NCBI RefSeq assembly: GCF_000372725.1
Contig: NW_005195301.1
Location: 559,151-623,150, forward strand
From: Emiliania huxleyi CCMP1516
Lineage: Eukaryota > Haptophyta > Isochrysidales > Noelaerhabdaceae
Direction of reading: 5' to 3'
DNA: 64,000 nucleotides
Made by a program: the position numbers and the translations under genes. A model generated the notes under the pieces. It searched no databases, was not told where the DNA came from, and worked only from the letters and a program-made list of their open reading frames with translations. Positions 50,787 through 61,400 of the stretch are shown piece after piece. How positions within the stretch are numbered: the stretch's first letter is position 1; each line of letters starts with the position of its first letter.

Positions 50787-53700
50787 TGCCGCCGCCGCCG
50801 CCGCGGTGCAGCACGGCGCTCCAGCATCTGCGGAGAGCGGGCGCCGACGGGTCACCGATGACTACTCCCTTGGCGCGGAGCTTGGATCGGGACACTTTGC
50901 GACCGTCCGACGCGGGGTCTGTCTGCGCACTGGCAAGGAGGTCGCCGTCAAGATAGTGCCCAAGACGATGCAGACGGCAGAAAGCATCCGCCACGAGTGC
51001 ACCGTGCTGCAGCGCGTGAGCATCCACAAGCGCGTGGCCTCGCTCGAGGCTCTCTATGAAACGGACGAGCACTTTTACATCGTGATGGAGTACGTGTCGG
51101 GCGGGGAGCTTTTCGATCACCTCTGCGAGCATGGCGCGTACTCGGAGCGGGAGGCGGCGACTCTCATCTCCGAGCTGGCGGGGGCGATTGCGATCTGCCA
51201 CGCGCAAGGCGTGGCGCACGCCGATATCAAGCCCGAGAACCTCTTGCTGACCCACGACGGCCACGTCAAGCTGGTCGACTTCGGGCTCTCCTGCCAGTAC
51301 GTCAACAACGAGCGCGTCGACCCGAACGTTGGCGCTCGGCTCTAGATGCGGAACACCCCTGCTCCAACACGCCCTCGAGAGGACCGCATTCGGCTGCGCT
51401 CTAGGCGCGTCGGGCACGGCAGCGTACTGGGCGCCGGAGGTCTGGGGCTCTGGGTCGCCGGGGCTCACAAACGACATGTGGGCGCTGGGTGTGCTCACGT
51501 ACATGCTGCTCACCGCGAGTCACCCCTTCGACGACGAGGGCCAGGCGAGCGACGACCAGATCCGCCACAACATCCTCCACCGGCAGGCATCCTTTGCAGA
51601 CTGGACCGCTTCCGCGTCGGCGCGGCAGTTCGTCGAGATGCTGCTGCGCAAGGACCCGACGACGCGGCTCTCAATCGAGCAGCTGCTGCAGGACGCCTCT
51701 CCCGCCGCCCCTTCACCCTCCCCCACGCTGCCACGACCTCCCATTCCGCTCCTCTGCCTCTCTTGCACACGCCTCCACCCTGAGAATCCATCCTCGCTCT
51801 CTGCAGCACCCGTGGATCGTTGGAATGGACGACGACGCTCGGAGCCAGAGCACCACCGCCGCTGCCACGTCGGGCGCGCGCACGATGTGGGACCGGGTGC
51901 GTCAGCTGCAGCGGGCCGACCGTGCGGATGTCCGCACGACCCTGACTGCTGTCCGCGTTGGTGGGACGCCTGCAGGTGCACCAACTGCAACGCGACCAAA
52001 AGATGCGCGCTTTCCGAGCGCACACCTCGCGGCTACGCGCCGCATGCTTCTCAGTGCTGCTGCAGCAGCAAGCGGCCGAGCGGGCCGAGCGGGCAGACGA
52101 TGCGAGCGAGGGGCCCCATGTGCGCCGCTGGCTGTCGGCTCAGGCGGGCGCGCGGGCGCTGCGGAGGCACGAATCGCTGCGCGGGCCGATGCTCGAGGGG
52201 GAGCTACTCACGAAGACGTTCCGCGTCTTTGACGCCGACGGTGAGGGGACCACCACTGGCCACGGCTACGCGACTGGCTGCGCGCGCTGACGCCTCGTGT
52301 CCTGCAGGCAAGGGGTACATCTCTACCGCCGATCTCGACCGGGTGCTCCGGCGCTTCGGGCAGAGCAGCGGCAGCGAGCAGCTCCTGCAGGGTGTGACTG
52401 AGGGCGACCGCGAGGGGCAGCGCATCACGTACGGCTCGTTTGTGCGGATGATGACGCACACCGTCAAGCAGGCGGGGCGTCCCAACACACTTCCACCTTC
52501 CAGAAGACACTCCCCGACCTCCGCCAAACCACCACCACCACCACCACCCTGCTGCGCCGTCTCCACCCGAAGGCGCTTGACAGTGGCGACTACATCTACA
52601 AGCCCGGCGACCCCGTGCGCTACTTCTACGCGCTGCTTGCTGGCGAGGTGGAGGTGGTGCAGCCACGGGAGGACGGCGGCGAGGACGTTCTCACGAGGCT
52701 GGGCGCAGGCGATCTCCCCATATCTCCCCCCATCTCCCCATATCTCCCCACATCTCCCCACGTTCTCACGAGGTTGGGCGCAGGCGGGCGCTCTTGCCCC
52801 CCCTCACCCCTCCCCCTGTCGTGCTCACTCTCACGAGCGCCAACAGGCGAGTATTTCGGCGAGAACAGCTTGCTCGAGGGGCGGCCCACCCGCTCGGCGG
52901 CCATCCGCTGCAGGACGCCGGTGGAGGTGCTCGAGGCTGCGCACGCACAGCCGGAGCGGGTGGCCCTTGTTGCTGACGTTGCACGTGATTGCCGCAGGTG
53001 CTCAAGCTCTCCAAGGAGGACTTCGAGGCCGGCTTTGGCGGGCACCGTGCCGCGGGCGGGCCCGATCAGAAGCGCCAGAAGTTGATCGCTTTCATCCAGA
53101 TGGTGAGCAGGCACGAGAGGGGTCCCCACCGCTGCCCCCCCTCTGACTATTGCACTGATGTCTGTGGGGATGCCTCATCAGTGCAATAGTCACTCCCTGA
53201 GAAGGCACACACCGCCTCGTGTGCAATGCCCCGTCTCTTTCGCGAGAGCGTGTGCCCCATGGTGCTAGGGCGTGTGTCACACTGACTGACTGACTGACTG
53301 ACTGACTGACTGACACTGACTGACACTGACTGACACTGACTGACTGACTGACTGACTGACTGACTGACTGACTGACTGACTGACTGACTGACTGACTGAC
53401 TGACTGACTGACTGAGCAGGCAGCAGCACCGCGCGCTCGAGGAGGGGGAGCCCGTGTTCTGCGCGGGCGACAAGGCGGACAAGTTTTACATCCTCGCGTC
53501 GGGCAGTCTTGTGGTCGTCGAGCCGCCGGCCGAGGGGGCGGCGGGATTAGAGGCGCACGGGGGGGACACGGCAGACGCCTCGCCGTCGCTGGCATCCCGC
53601 CGTTCGTCGGGCAATTTGCCGCTCGGGCGCATCCGTGCGCGCGAAGGGTTTGGCGAGATGGCGCTGTTGAGCAAGCGCGAGGCGCGCCGCACTGCAGTCG

Positions 53701-54188
53701 CTGCCATGGGCGTGGCGCGCTGGTTGCCACATTGTGCGAGCCGTGAGTGCTTGTAGGTGCGCAGCAAGACGGTGCGTTGCGCGTCGCCACGGTGCGCGCA
53801 TCACTCAGGGGGGGGGGGGGGGGGTTCGCCCTCTTCCCTTTTGACCCCGGGGAGCCGTGGGGCTAGGTGCGAGATCGTCGAGATTGCTGGCGATGACTTT
53901 TGCCGTTTGATTGCGAAGTCGAGCGTGGTGCGCTCCCCGGGCGGCGGGGGGCGCCGCGGCGTCCCATTCACAGGTGCGATGGGGAGCAGGTGCGCGAAAG
54001 CTTCGAGTGGCTGAGTGAGCGGCGGAAGCGGGCCAACGAGTCGTCGGGCCAGACGCGTGTTGTGCGCGGGCAAACTGTGGTGCGTGCGACTACATACCCC
54101 CCGCGCGCGCCGCGCAGCCCTCTCACGGACGTATCTCTCTGATTTCGAGGTGCGCCGCCGCTCGTCGCGCGAGCCAGGCCAGTCTTGA
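50641..54188 (+). CDS. Protein kinase with EF-hand and two cyclic-nucleotide-binding domains, ~13 exons
   Basis: Exons: 50641-51331, 51405-51691, 51807-(~51950), 51976-52240, 52308-52471, 52573-52708, 52847-52926, 52998-53102, 53424-(~53710), 53757-53791, 53867-53927, 53990-54079, 54150-54188. A basic leader and a poly-Ala run (from (GCC)n) precede a CaMK-like kinase: GSGHFATV, VAVKIVPK, HADIKPENLLL (non-RD), DFGLS, GTAAYWAPEVW, HPWI. An EF-hand follows with loop DADGKGYISTAD. Cyclic-nucleotide domain 1 is DYIYKPGDPVRYFYALLAGE ... EYFGENSLLEGRPTRSA; domain 2 is ADKFYILASGSLVVVEP ... GFGEMALLSKREARRTA ... CEIVEIAGDDFCRLI. A basic C-terminal helix ends the protein. Donors are GC, GA (51692), GT, GC, GC, GT, GT, then GT for the last three. 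It combines CDPK-like and PKG-like parts, with kinase first. The ends of exons 3 and 9 are not fixed. Confidence 0.8.
50748..50805 (+). repeat. (GCC)n microsatellite encoding poly-Ala
   Basis: About 18 GCC/CCG units inside exon 1 of the kinase gene encode a run of about 20 alanines before the kinase domain; length is likely polymorphic. Confidence 0.9.
53145..53191. repeat. Perfect 16-bp-arm hairpin in a kinase intron
   Basis: GACTATTGCACTGATG (53145-53160) and CATCAGTGCAATAGTC (53176-53191) are exact reverse complements around a 15-base loop, within the intron 53103-53423. Confidence 0.9.
53281..53414. repeat. (TGAC)n microsatellite in a kinase intron
   Basis: About 30 CTGA units with three CACTGA interruptions, directly before the acceptor of the intron 53103-53423. 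Confidence 0.95.
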
Positions 54189-55269
54189 GACGCCGCGTCT
54201 TCGCGGCGCAGCGCATATACGGCAGGTCTGTGGCGGCCCGAAAGGTGCTCGAGGTAGGTGCTCGAGCCTTGCATGGGCGGGGAGAGAGGACAGTACGTCG
54301 TATACAACCTATGTGTCCGTCCGCATGACGCTCGCGCGGCGACTCGCGGGGGCGCGGCGCGCTGCCTTGCGGCTGCGCGGGCGGGGGCCGGGGACAGGCT
54401 GCCCCCCCGCGTCGCGACTCCGGCCCGCGCGGGAGAACCCGAGAGACGCTCTCGTAATACGTTTACTTAAGCATGAGTTTTGTATGTATGTAGAAGAGGA
54501 GTGCAGAAGATCGGACAGAGGTGGTTTCATTGATCTATCTTCGACCGTGACGGGGGGGACACGTGCATTCCGTTCGAACACGACTCTCACGAAACGATCA
54601 ACGATGTGCATGTGGGACCGACGGGGGGCGGATAGAGGAGGGAGAGACAGAGGTGTGTGAGCGCGCGCGGCAGTGGAAAGAGATCTCAGCAGCGAGGACA
54701 GCGCCGATCGGAAAAAGCCCCCGGAGCGAGCGCGAAACGGTTGGAGGGCCACTCCGTTTAGGCAGCGGCTCGGGAGCGGCGCGCACACGAGGCTAGCCCT
54801 GTGCTAGCCGCGCGCCTCTCGACGACCGCGTTGCCCGACGGAGCCTGGCCCAAACAACCCCTCCGCGCCGAACTCGGGCGCCTCGACCGAACCTGCGCGG
54901 CGGGCGGGCAGCGGGCGCACGAGGGAAGGGGGAGGGGGGGGGAGGGGGGGGGGCGAGGAGTGAGGGAAGTGAAAGGAGGCGGCGCAGCAGGCGGCGCGCT
55001 CGCATGCGCAGCCCGCGGCTCCATGCCTCCCATCGCCTGTCCTCCACGGTCCCCCGTCCCCCACCCCACCCACCACCACCACCACAAGCCCCGGGTGTGC
55101 CGCCCTCTGCCAGAGCGCTGCCAGAGAGGCCGCAAGCCAACTCTGAAAGCGCACCAAGCAAGCGGGACCGCGTGACCGAGGCCCCCCGGTGCCGCGCGAC
55201 CTCGGTCACGCGGCCTCAGGACACCTCCCTGCACGCTCCCACTGCCCCCCCTCCCCCCCGCCGCGACGC
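54189..55269. other. Convergent spacer, no gene
   Basis: Between the kinase (+) and the DEAD-box gene (-). GC-rich open frames without features; several homopolymer G/C runs near 54925-54955. Confidence 0.45.
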
Positions 55270-57345
55270 TCAGTCGCGGCTGCGCGAGCGGCGGCGACGG
55301 TCGCGCGAGCGCGAACGGCGGCGATAGTCGTCGTAGTCGGGCGAACGCCTGCGTCCGCGGTCGTCGTCACGGTCGCGGCCGCGGTCGCCGCGGTCCGAGC
55401 CAAAGCGGGCGCTGATGGCGGCGGCGGCGTTCTGCGCCGCGCCATATGCAGCGCCGCCGCCGCCGCCGTAGCCGCCGCCGCCGCCGTAGCCGCCGCCGTA
55501 GCCGCCGCCACCGCCGCCGTAGCCGCCGCCGCCGTAGCCGCCGCCGCCCCCAAAGCCGCCCCCAAAGCCGCCGCCGCCACCGCCCTGCCCGCCGTGCGAG
55601 TACTTGCAGCGCGCGCCGCGCTGGCAGTTGCCGCGCTTGAAGTCGCCGCACTCGTCGGGCTTGTTGACAGCTTGCGGGATCGTCGCCGCCATCTGCGCCG
55701 CCTGGGCGGTCATCATGCCGCCGCTCGGGTGCGGCTGCAGCGCGGAGCGTTCGTCATACGGGCGGTACGTCCCGCTGCGCAGGCCTGCCATCTGCGCGAT
55801 TGGCCCCGGGATCGCCTGGTCCGCCTTGACCATGATCTCGCACAGCGCGCGCGCGTACTTGCCGTCCTTTTGCCCGTCCATGAAGGTGTGCGCCTCCCCC
55901 TTGGCGCCGGCGCGGCCGGTGCGGCCGATGCGGTGGACATAGTCCTCAATATTGCCCGGGAAGTCGTAGTTGATGACGGCCTTGCACTCCTTGACGTCGA
56001 TGCCGCGCGCGGCCACGTCGGTCGCGATCATCACTGGCCGGCGGCCGCTCTTGAAGTCGGCGAGGACAGCCTCGCGCTCGCGCTGGTCCTTGTCGCCGTG
56101 GATGACGCCGCTGCCGATCTGGCGGCCGAGCTGCATGCCCAGCTGGTCCGCCATCCGCTTGGTCGACGTGAAGACCAGCGTGCGCGTGCCCGCCTCGAGC
56201 GACTGGAAGATGCGCATGAGCATCTGCTGCTTCTCGCCCGGCCCGCGCGTCACGTGCACGTACTGCGTGATGTCCTTGTTTGCGTTGAGCGAGTTGATGT
56301 CGCCCACCTCGACCTGCACAGGCGACCGCATGAACTCGTAGGCCAGCGCGCGCACCTGCTTTGGCCACGTGGCCGTGTAGAAGAGCGTCTGCCGCTGCGG
56401 CGGCACTTGGCGCACAATCTTGCGGATCTGCGGCTCAAAGCCCATGTCGAGCATCCGGTCCGCCTCGTCAAACACCAGGTAGGCGACCTGGTGCAGCTGG
56501 ATCTGGCCCGACTCGAGGAAGTCGTTGATCCGCCCCGGCGTGCCGATTACCACGTGGCACCCCTGCCGCATCGCCATCAGCTGCTGCCCCTTGGGCGCGC
56601 CGCCGTAGCAGCAGACGGACCGGATCCCGAGCGGCAGCCCAAACTTTTGGCACTCGACCTCGATCTGCATGGCGAGCTCGCGCGTCGGCGCCAGCGTGAG
56701 CAGGGACGGTCCCTGCATCGGGTTGACGCGCTGCTGCTGGATGTACATGAAACCCGGCACGAGGAAGCCGAGCGTCTTGCCCGAGCCGGTCTTGGCGACG
56801 CCAATCAAGTCGCGCTTGGCCATCGCCGCGGGCCACGACTGGGACTGGATGACGGAGGGCTTGGTGAAGCCGGCCTTGGCGATGGCGTCCATGATCGGCC
56901 GCGGCAGCTGCGCCTCCTCGAAGGAGAGGAACGGCGGCGGCGAGCCGCCGTACACCTTGAGGTCGTTCTCCTTCCAGAACTGCGCCACCTCGGTCGACGC
57001 CGGCTGGTCGACGCCTTGGTCCTGCACGTCCTTGTAGTTTGTGTTGGCGGGGCGCGAGAACTGGAGCCCGATGGCGTCGCGGTCGTAGCCGCCGCCGCCG
57101 CCGCCGTACCCGCCGCCGCCGTACCCGCCGCCGCCGCCGCCGTACCCGCCGCCGCCGCCGCCGCCGCCATACCCTCCTCCGCCACCTCCTCCTCCGCCGC
57201 CGCTGCCGTTTTGGTATTGGGTGTACGAGCCCGAGTTCTGCGCCTTGGCGGGGTCAAAGTCGGCGGGCTTCTCGTACTGCGACGCGCCCGTCTCAGAGTG
57301 CCAATAGTAGGTGTGCCCTGCGCCGTCGAGCGCGGTGTTCCACAT
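55270..57345 (-). CDS. DEAD-box RNA helicase (DDX5/DBP2 type) with WW domain, CCCH finger and RS tail
   Basis: 691 residues from the ATG at 57345, no intron. A WW-like N-terminus (MWNTALDGAGHTYYWHSETG then ASQYEKP) leads a Gly/Tyr-rich linker. The full helicase core follows: Q motif FTKPSVIQSQSWPAAM, AKTGSGKT, PTRELA, TPGR, VFDEADRMLDMGFE, TATWP, ARGIDV and HRIGRTGRAG. After the core come a CCCH zinc finger (CGDFKRGNCQRGARCKYSH), a long GGGY/GGGF repeat tract and an RS/RD tail (RRRSRSRDRRRRSRSRD). It should unwind RNA in splicing, ribosome biogenesis or mRNA export. The WW and RS ends point to the spliceosome or transcription-coupled work. The 73 open codons upstream of the ATG are low-complexity and excluded. 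Repeat-rich parts are GCC/CCG microsatellites at DNA level. Confidence 0.92.
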   Translation of the reverse strand: MWNTALDGAGHTYYWHSETGASQYEKPADFDPAKAQNSGSYTQYQNGSGGGGGGGGGGYGGGGGGGGYGGGGGGYGGGGYGGGGGGYDRDAIGLQFSRPANTNYKDVQDQGVDQPASTEVAQFWKENDLKVYGGSPPPFLSFEEAQLPRPIMDAIAKAGFTKPSVIQSQSWPAAMAKRDLIGVAKTGSGKTLGFLVPGFMYIQQQRVNPMQGPSLLTLAPTRELAMQIEVECQKFGLPLGIRSVCCYGGAPKGQQLMAMRQGCHVVIGTPGRINDFLESGQIQLHQVAYLVFDEADRMLDMGFEPQIRKIVRQVPPQRQTLFYTATWPKQVRALAYEFMRSPVQVEVGDINSLNANKDITQYVHVTRGPGEKQQMLMRIFQSLEAGTRTLVFTSTKRMADQLGMQLGRQIGSGVIHGDKDQREREAVLADFKSGRRPVMIATDVAARGIDVKECKAVINYDFPGNIEDYVHRIGRTGRAGAKGEAHTFMDGQKDGKYARALCEIMVKADQAIPGPIAQMAGLRSGTYRPYDERSALQPHPSGGMMTAQAAQMAATIPQAVNKPDECGDFKRGNCQRGARCKYSHGGQGGGGGGFGGGFGGGGGYGGGGYGGGGGGYGGGYGGGGGYGGGGGAAYGAAQNAAAAISARFGSDRGDRGRDRDDDRGRRRSPDYDDYRRRSRSRDRRRRSRSRD

Positions 57346-58114
57346 GTTCGGTGGTGTCTGCGCACGCCGGGGGTGAAAGCTTGAGTGGCGCGGCGGGGGC
57401 GCGCGCGCGGGGGGCGGCTGCGGGGGTGGGGGTGGGGTGGGGGGCGGAGCGCCGTTCGACCCACGGAGAGAGCACAGGCGGGGGGGGTGCTGGCAGAGCG
57501 CGTGCCTGGCTCTGGATTCTGCGCGGCGAAAGAAACACGACCTCGCGCGATCAAGCACGCGCAACCTCCCTGCTTCGACTCCCTGCTTGTGTCTGTGTGT
57601 CGCTCGTGCGTGTCGTCGTCATCTGTCCAGCGTCCACCCATACCGCGTTGGTGTCCAGTCCGAGCCTGACTGTTCTTCGCCTTCCTACATACCGCCCCTC
57701 CTTATCCGTTTTCTTTTCCTGTAAAATTCTTTGCTAACCCCAGGGATATTAGCCGCGGAGATCGATAGACTGGATGTAGAGATCGATGCATGCCAAGCTG
57801 GCTGCCAAGCATGCATGCCAGCTGGCTGCCCCCATGAGCGACTCCTTCTTTCTGCGCGTCCTAGAAAGAGAACGTGATTTCTTGTTGGTTAATAAATCTC
57901 TCTCTCTCTCTCGCGTCCTTTGGTCTGCAACTAAAAGAAGAAAGAGTATGGGATCGCGTGCAATTTGACTGCATTCAATCCCATGCTCCCGAGCAGCGAG
58001 CTGAGGTCAATCACATGCAATCACATGCAATCAACGCAATCCAGTGGGATTGCGCTCGCGCCCACTCTCAATTGCGTCTCTCCCCCTTTTTTTTCCACCC
58101 CACGCGAAGAAGAA

Positions 58115-58152
<38 letters not shown>

Positions 58153-59546
58153 ACGTCTTCGGTCCCCGCGGGAAGCCCCGCGCATAGGACAACAACGTCT
58201 GTCCCACACACACACACAGACGCGCACATACATCATGCTCGCTGCTCGGGCACACCCCACAGTGTAGTGGTGTGAGTACACAAGTACTAGCAGAGTGCAC
58301 ACACCCCTGCCTTGGCGGGTGAGGGTCGTAAGAATCAAAGCCTCTTGGTGCCAAACGTGCTCGAGCGCGCCGAAGAGAGACGATCTACGCTCGAGGGAGT
58401 TAGCCAGCCTGGATTTCTTCTCCTCGGCGGGCGAAAAGAGAAATCCAGAGCGATAAGGTTTCTTTTTTTCATCCCCTACATACCTTCACACTGCTGTGAA
58501 CAGGTGCCGAACCCATACTGTGACCTCAGAACATATGCATATGCGGGGTGTGTTCTCTCTCTGGGCCGGCGCGGGGCCCCCCGGAGGCACCGTGCGCCGC
58601 GCCGCAGTGCGGAAACGGGGCTCCGGCTCTATGAGTCTCTATGAGCACCGACTTCCCGAATGAGTACGGTTGAGTAGAGGGCAGATTTGGAGAGATCTCG
58701 AGGAGTACATACAGATAGACCCTCCAACCATCAGAAAACTCCGACCTGATCGGTCGTACTGACCGCCGACAGATCACTCCAGACAGCAGACAGGCCGACG
58801 TCTGCACGCGGCCGGCCGGGCGAGAGGCTTGACACGATCCGACCCTGCGACCCTGACGCTGCTGCTCTAGCTATCAGCCATGCACTGCTGACTGCTGCCA
58901 CAATGTGCGACCTGTGCTGGCCCACTTGGCGGCCTTCCCGGTCAGTGGTGAGGCGCAGTTCAGAGCTGTCGATGGCGCGATGCCGCACTGGTCCCACATT
59001 GGTGACACGATACCACCAAGTTTGCCGGTCCAAGAGAGAGGCACCGGCGCTGTCCTGAGAAGGTGCATGGTCCCTCTTGACTGCCCATGCGCGCGAGGCT
59101 GTGTAGGCATAGCCTCGAGAGTGCCAGCAGCCAATCCGAGGTGACGCGCATTGCGCCAGAAGCGTGCACACGATGGAAGGACACCTTCCTACTGGCCGTA
59201 CGATCAGGTCGTCACTGAATGCTTGATACTAAGGCCGCGAGCTATGCAGGTGATCAATTGTGCATCATGGCACGGTCAGCTGCGCCGACAGGCTGTCGCA
59301 AGGCGTGATAGCATGGCCGCAAGTACGCCGAATTCCCATGAAAACAAGTAAAAAATCGCGAAAAAAGAAAAACAATCCGAAAAAATCGGCGCCTGCGGCG
59401 GGCCATGGGACCCCATCTCCCCCCCGCATGGACACCCTCTGGGGCCCCCGCGCCGGCCCAGAGTGTTCTCTCCAACTCAGCGCCAGCTTCCAGCGCCGCC
59501 GGCCCGCCTTCTCGCTTCTGTCACCGCCGGGGCGATTGTCTGAGAG
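57346..59546. other. 2.2-kb intergenic region
   Basis: Carries a diverged copy of the GTCGTCATCTGTCC..CGTCCACCCATACCG block (57608-57645) and a GCATGCATGCC/GCTGGCTGCC duplicated palindromic patch (57785-57830). A (CTG)n run lies at 58113-58151 and an A-rich patch at 59340-59390. No gene supported. Confidence 0.5.
58113..58151. repeat. (CTG)n microsatellite
   Basis: About 13 uninterrupted CTG units in intergenic DNA. Confidence 0.95.
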
Positions 59547-60962
59547 TCAAGAGGATGCGGGCCACGCCTCAACCTTCTTGGGCAGCAGCTGGCTCGTCAG
59601 GTCCTCTCCGTGGCCTAGGCAGCCGGTCTCACCCTTGCCCCAGGCAAAGATAGCCCCATCGGCGGTGAGGGCGAGGCTGTGGATGCCTCCAGCCGACACA
59701 GCGATGACGCGCTGCCCCGCAAAGGCCTCGACCTTCTTCGGCAGCGGCTGGTGCTGCTGGTCGCCGTGGCCCAGCTTGCCTGAGCCTCCAAAGCCCCAGC
59801 TCCAGACCGCGCCGTCGGAGGTGAGGGCGAGGGTGTGGTTGGCGGCAGAGACAGCGACGACGCGCCGCCCAGCAAAGGCCTCGATCTTCTTGGGCAGCAG
59901 CTGGTGCTGCTCGTCGCCGTGGCCCAGCCGGCCTTGGCCTCCATAGCCCCAGCTCCAGACAGCGCCGTCGGCGGTGATGGCGAGGCTGTGGTTGCCTCCA
60001 GCCGATACGACGACGACGCGCCGCCCAGCAAAGGCCTCGTTCTTCTTGGGCAGCAGCTGGTTCTGCCTGTCGCCGTGGCCCAGCTTGCCGTAGTCTCCAT
60101 CGCCCCAGCTCCAAACCGAGCCATCGGCGGTAAGGGCGAGGCTGTGGAACCTTCCAGCCGACACAGCGACGACGCGCTGGCCAGCAAAGGCCTCGATCTT
60201 CTTTGGCTGCAGCTGGGTCTGCTGGTCGCCGTGGCCCAGCCGGCCAAAGGTTCCATAGCCCCAGCTCCAGACGGCGCCGCCGGCGGTGAGGGCCAGACTG
60301 TGTGCAAATCCAGCCGACACGGCGACGACGCGCCGCCCTGCGAAGGTCTCGACCTTCTTAGGCAGCAGCTGGTTCTGAGTGTCCCCGTGGCCCAGCTTGC
60401 CAGCATGTCCTTCGCCCCAGCTCCAGACACAGCCGTCAGCGGCGAGGGCGAGGCTATGCTGCGTTGCAGCCGACACGCTCACGCCCCGCTCGCCCAACGG
60501 AAGGCGGGTCGGCGTGATGAGCCGCATCACGCCCTCACCGTTCCCGAGCAGTCCCGGCGTCCAGCTCTCAGCCTTTCCGCACGACAAGAGCCGCCCCTCG
60601 CCGTCGATGAAGAGGCTGTGCCGAGCGCCTGCCGCTGCCCTCGCCGGCGGGTTGGCCTCGCACAGCAGCGCCGAATAGCACAGCCATCGTACGGCACAGC
60701 CCTCGCCATCTGGCAGCGCCGGCAGCTCGAAGCCGCGCTCTTGCGCCCACAAGCGGATGCCCTCCACCGCTAGTGAGGCGTGGAAGAGCAGCGAGACGGC
60801 CGCGACGCGAGCGATGTCGAGGGGGCTGTGGCAGTGTGAGAGAGTGCGCGCGAGGAGCTCCGTGGGGAGGTCGAGGAGGCGGGTGGGCGGCGGCGTGTTC
60901 GGCGAGGGGGCGGCGGTGGAGGAGGCGAGGCGACGCGAGCGGCGGCGCGGCGGGGTGGACAT
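59547..60962 (-). CDS. F-box protein with RCC1-repeat propeller (copy 2)
   Basis: 471 residues from the ATG at 60962. Same architecture as the 12.3-kb gene: LLDLPTELLARTLSHCHSP F-box, then RCC1 repeats of about 51 residues (HSLALTADGSVWSWGDGDYG, KLGHGDRQNQLLPKK and so on), ending LPKKVEAWPASS. The 17 bases before the ATG (GAAAATTCTTTTTCTCACG on the coding strand) match the leaders of the other two copies. Likely an SCF-type substrate adaptor by architecture. It forms a head-to-tail pair with copy 3 about 0.4 kb upstream and differs mainly in the variable loop after the first repeat. Confidence 0.85.
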   Translation of the reverse strand: MSTPPRRRSRRLASSTAAPSPNTPPPTRLLDLPTELLARTLSHCHSPLDIARVAAVSLLFHASLAVEGIRLWAQERGFELPALPDGEGCAVRWLCYSALLCEANPPARAAAGARHSLFIDGEGRLLSCGKAESWTPGLLGNGEGVMRLITPTRLPLGERGVSVSAATQHSLALAADGCVWSWGEGHAGKLGHGDTQNQLLPKKVETFAGRRVVAVSAGFAHSLALTAGGAVWSWGYGTFGRLGHGDQQTQLQPKKIEAFAGQRVVAVSAGRFHSLALTADGSVWSWGDGDYGKLGHGDRQNQLLPKKNEAFAGRRVVVVSAGGNHSLAITADGAVWSWGYGGQGRLGHGDEQHQLLPKKIEAFAGRRVVAVSAANHTLALTSDGAVWSWGFGGSGKLGHGDQQHQPLPKKVEAFAGQRVIAVSAGGIHSLALTADGAIFAWGKGETGCLGHGEDLTSQLLPKKVEAWPASS

Positions 60963-61400
60963 CGTGAGAAAAAGAATTTTCCCAACCCCTCGCACGACAC
61001 CGTTCTCCCATCCCTCCCTTGGGTTGTCTGTTTTCTTTCTTTTACTGGGCACGGGACTGGCGCGCACTGGCACTAACACAGGTACACCACGAGAAAAAGA
61101 ATTCTGGAAAAATTTGCGGTAAAATTCTTAAAATAAAACCGGCGGCGAGAAAAACACGGGCGTACCCGGAAAAGAACACAAATGGGCTCACCAGCGCACG
61201 GAGAGCCGAACAGGGTACGACACGCGATCGTCCGGGAAGCCACATCACGGCCGAACAACAAAGCCCAGACGTGCAGCAACCCGCAGGAAACAGTGGAGCA
61301 TGCACAAACCTCCACCGTCCCGGATTCGCCTCTCTCCAGTCTCGGATACGTTCGCAACGTGAAGATTAGGCACAGTCCTGTGCACCCTTTCGATCTATCA
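60963..61400. other. Spacer between RCC1 copies 2 and 3
   Basis: Contains an inverted copy of the CCCAAGGGAGGGATGGGAG repeat (61003-61046). A duplicate of the RCC1-gene leader neighbourhood (GGCACTAACACAGGTACACC, ACGAGAAAAAGAATTC at 61070-61104) also occurs at 62915-62942, so the promoter side was copied with the gene. Confidence 0.6.

Noticed and set aside
53281..53414. (TGAC)n as a CRISPR or coding repeat
   Set aside because: A plain tetranucleotide microsatellite within an intron; stops appear in the kinase frame.
55189..57384. 731-codon plus-strand frame opposite the DEAD-box gene
   Set aside because: The minus strand carries every helicase motif; the plus frame is an Ala/Arg/Leu-rich shadow.
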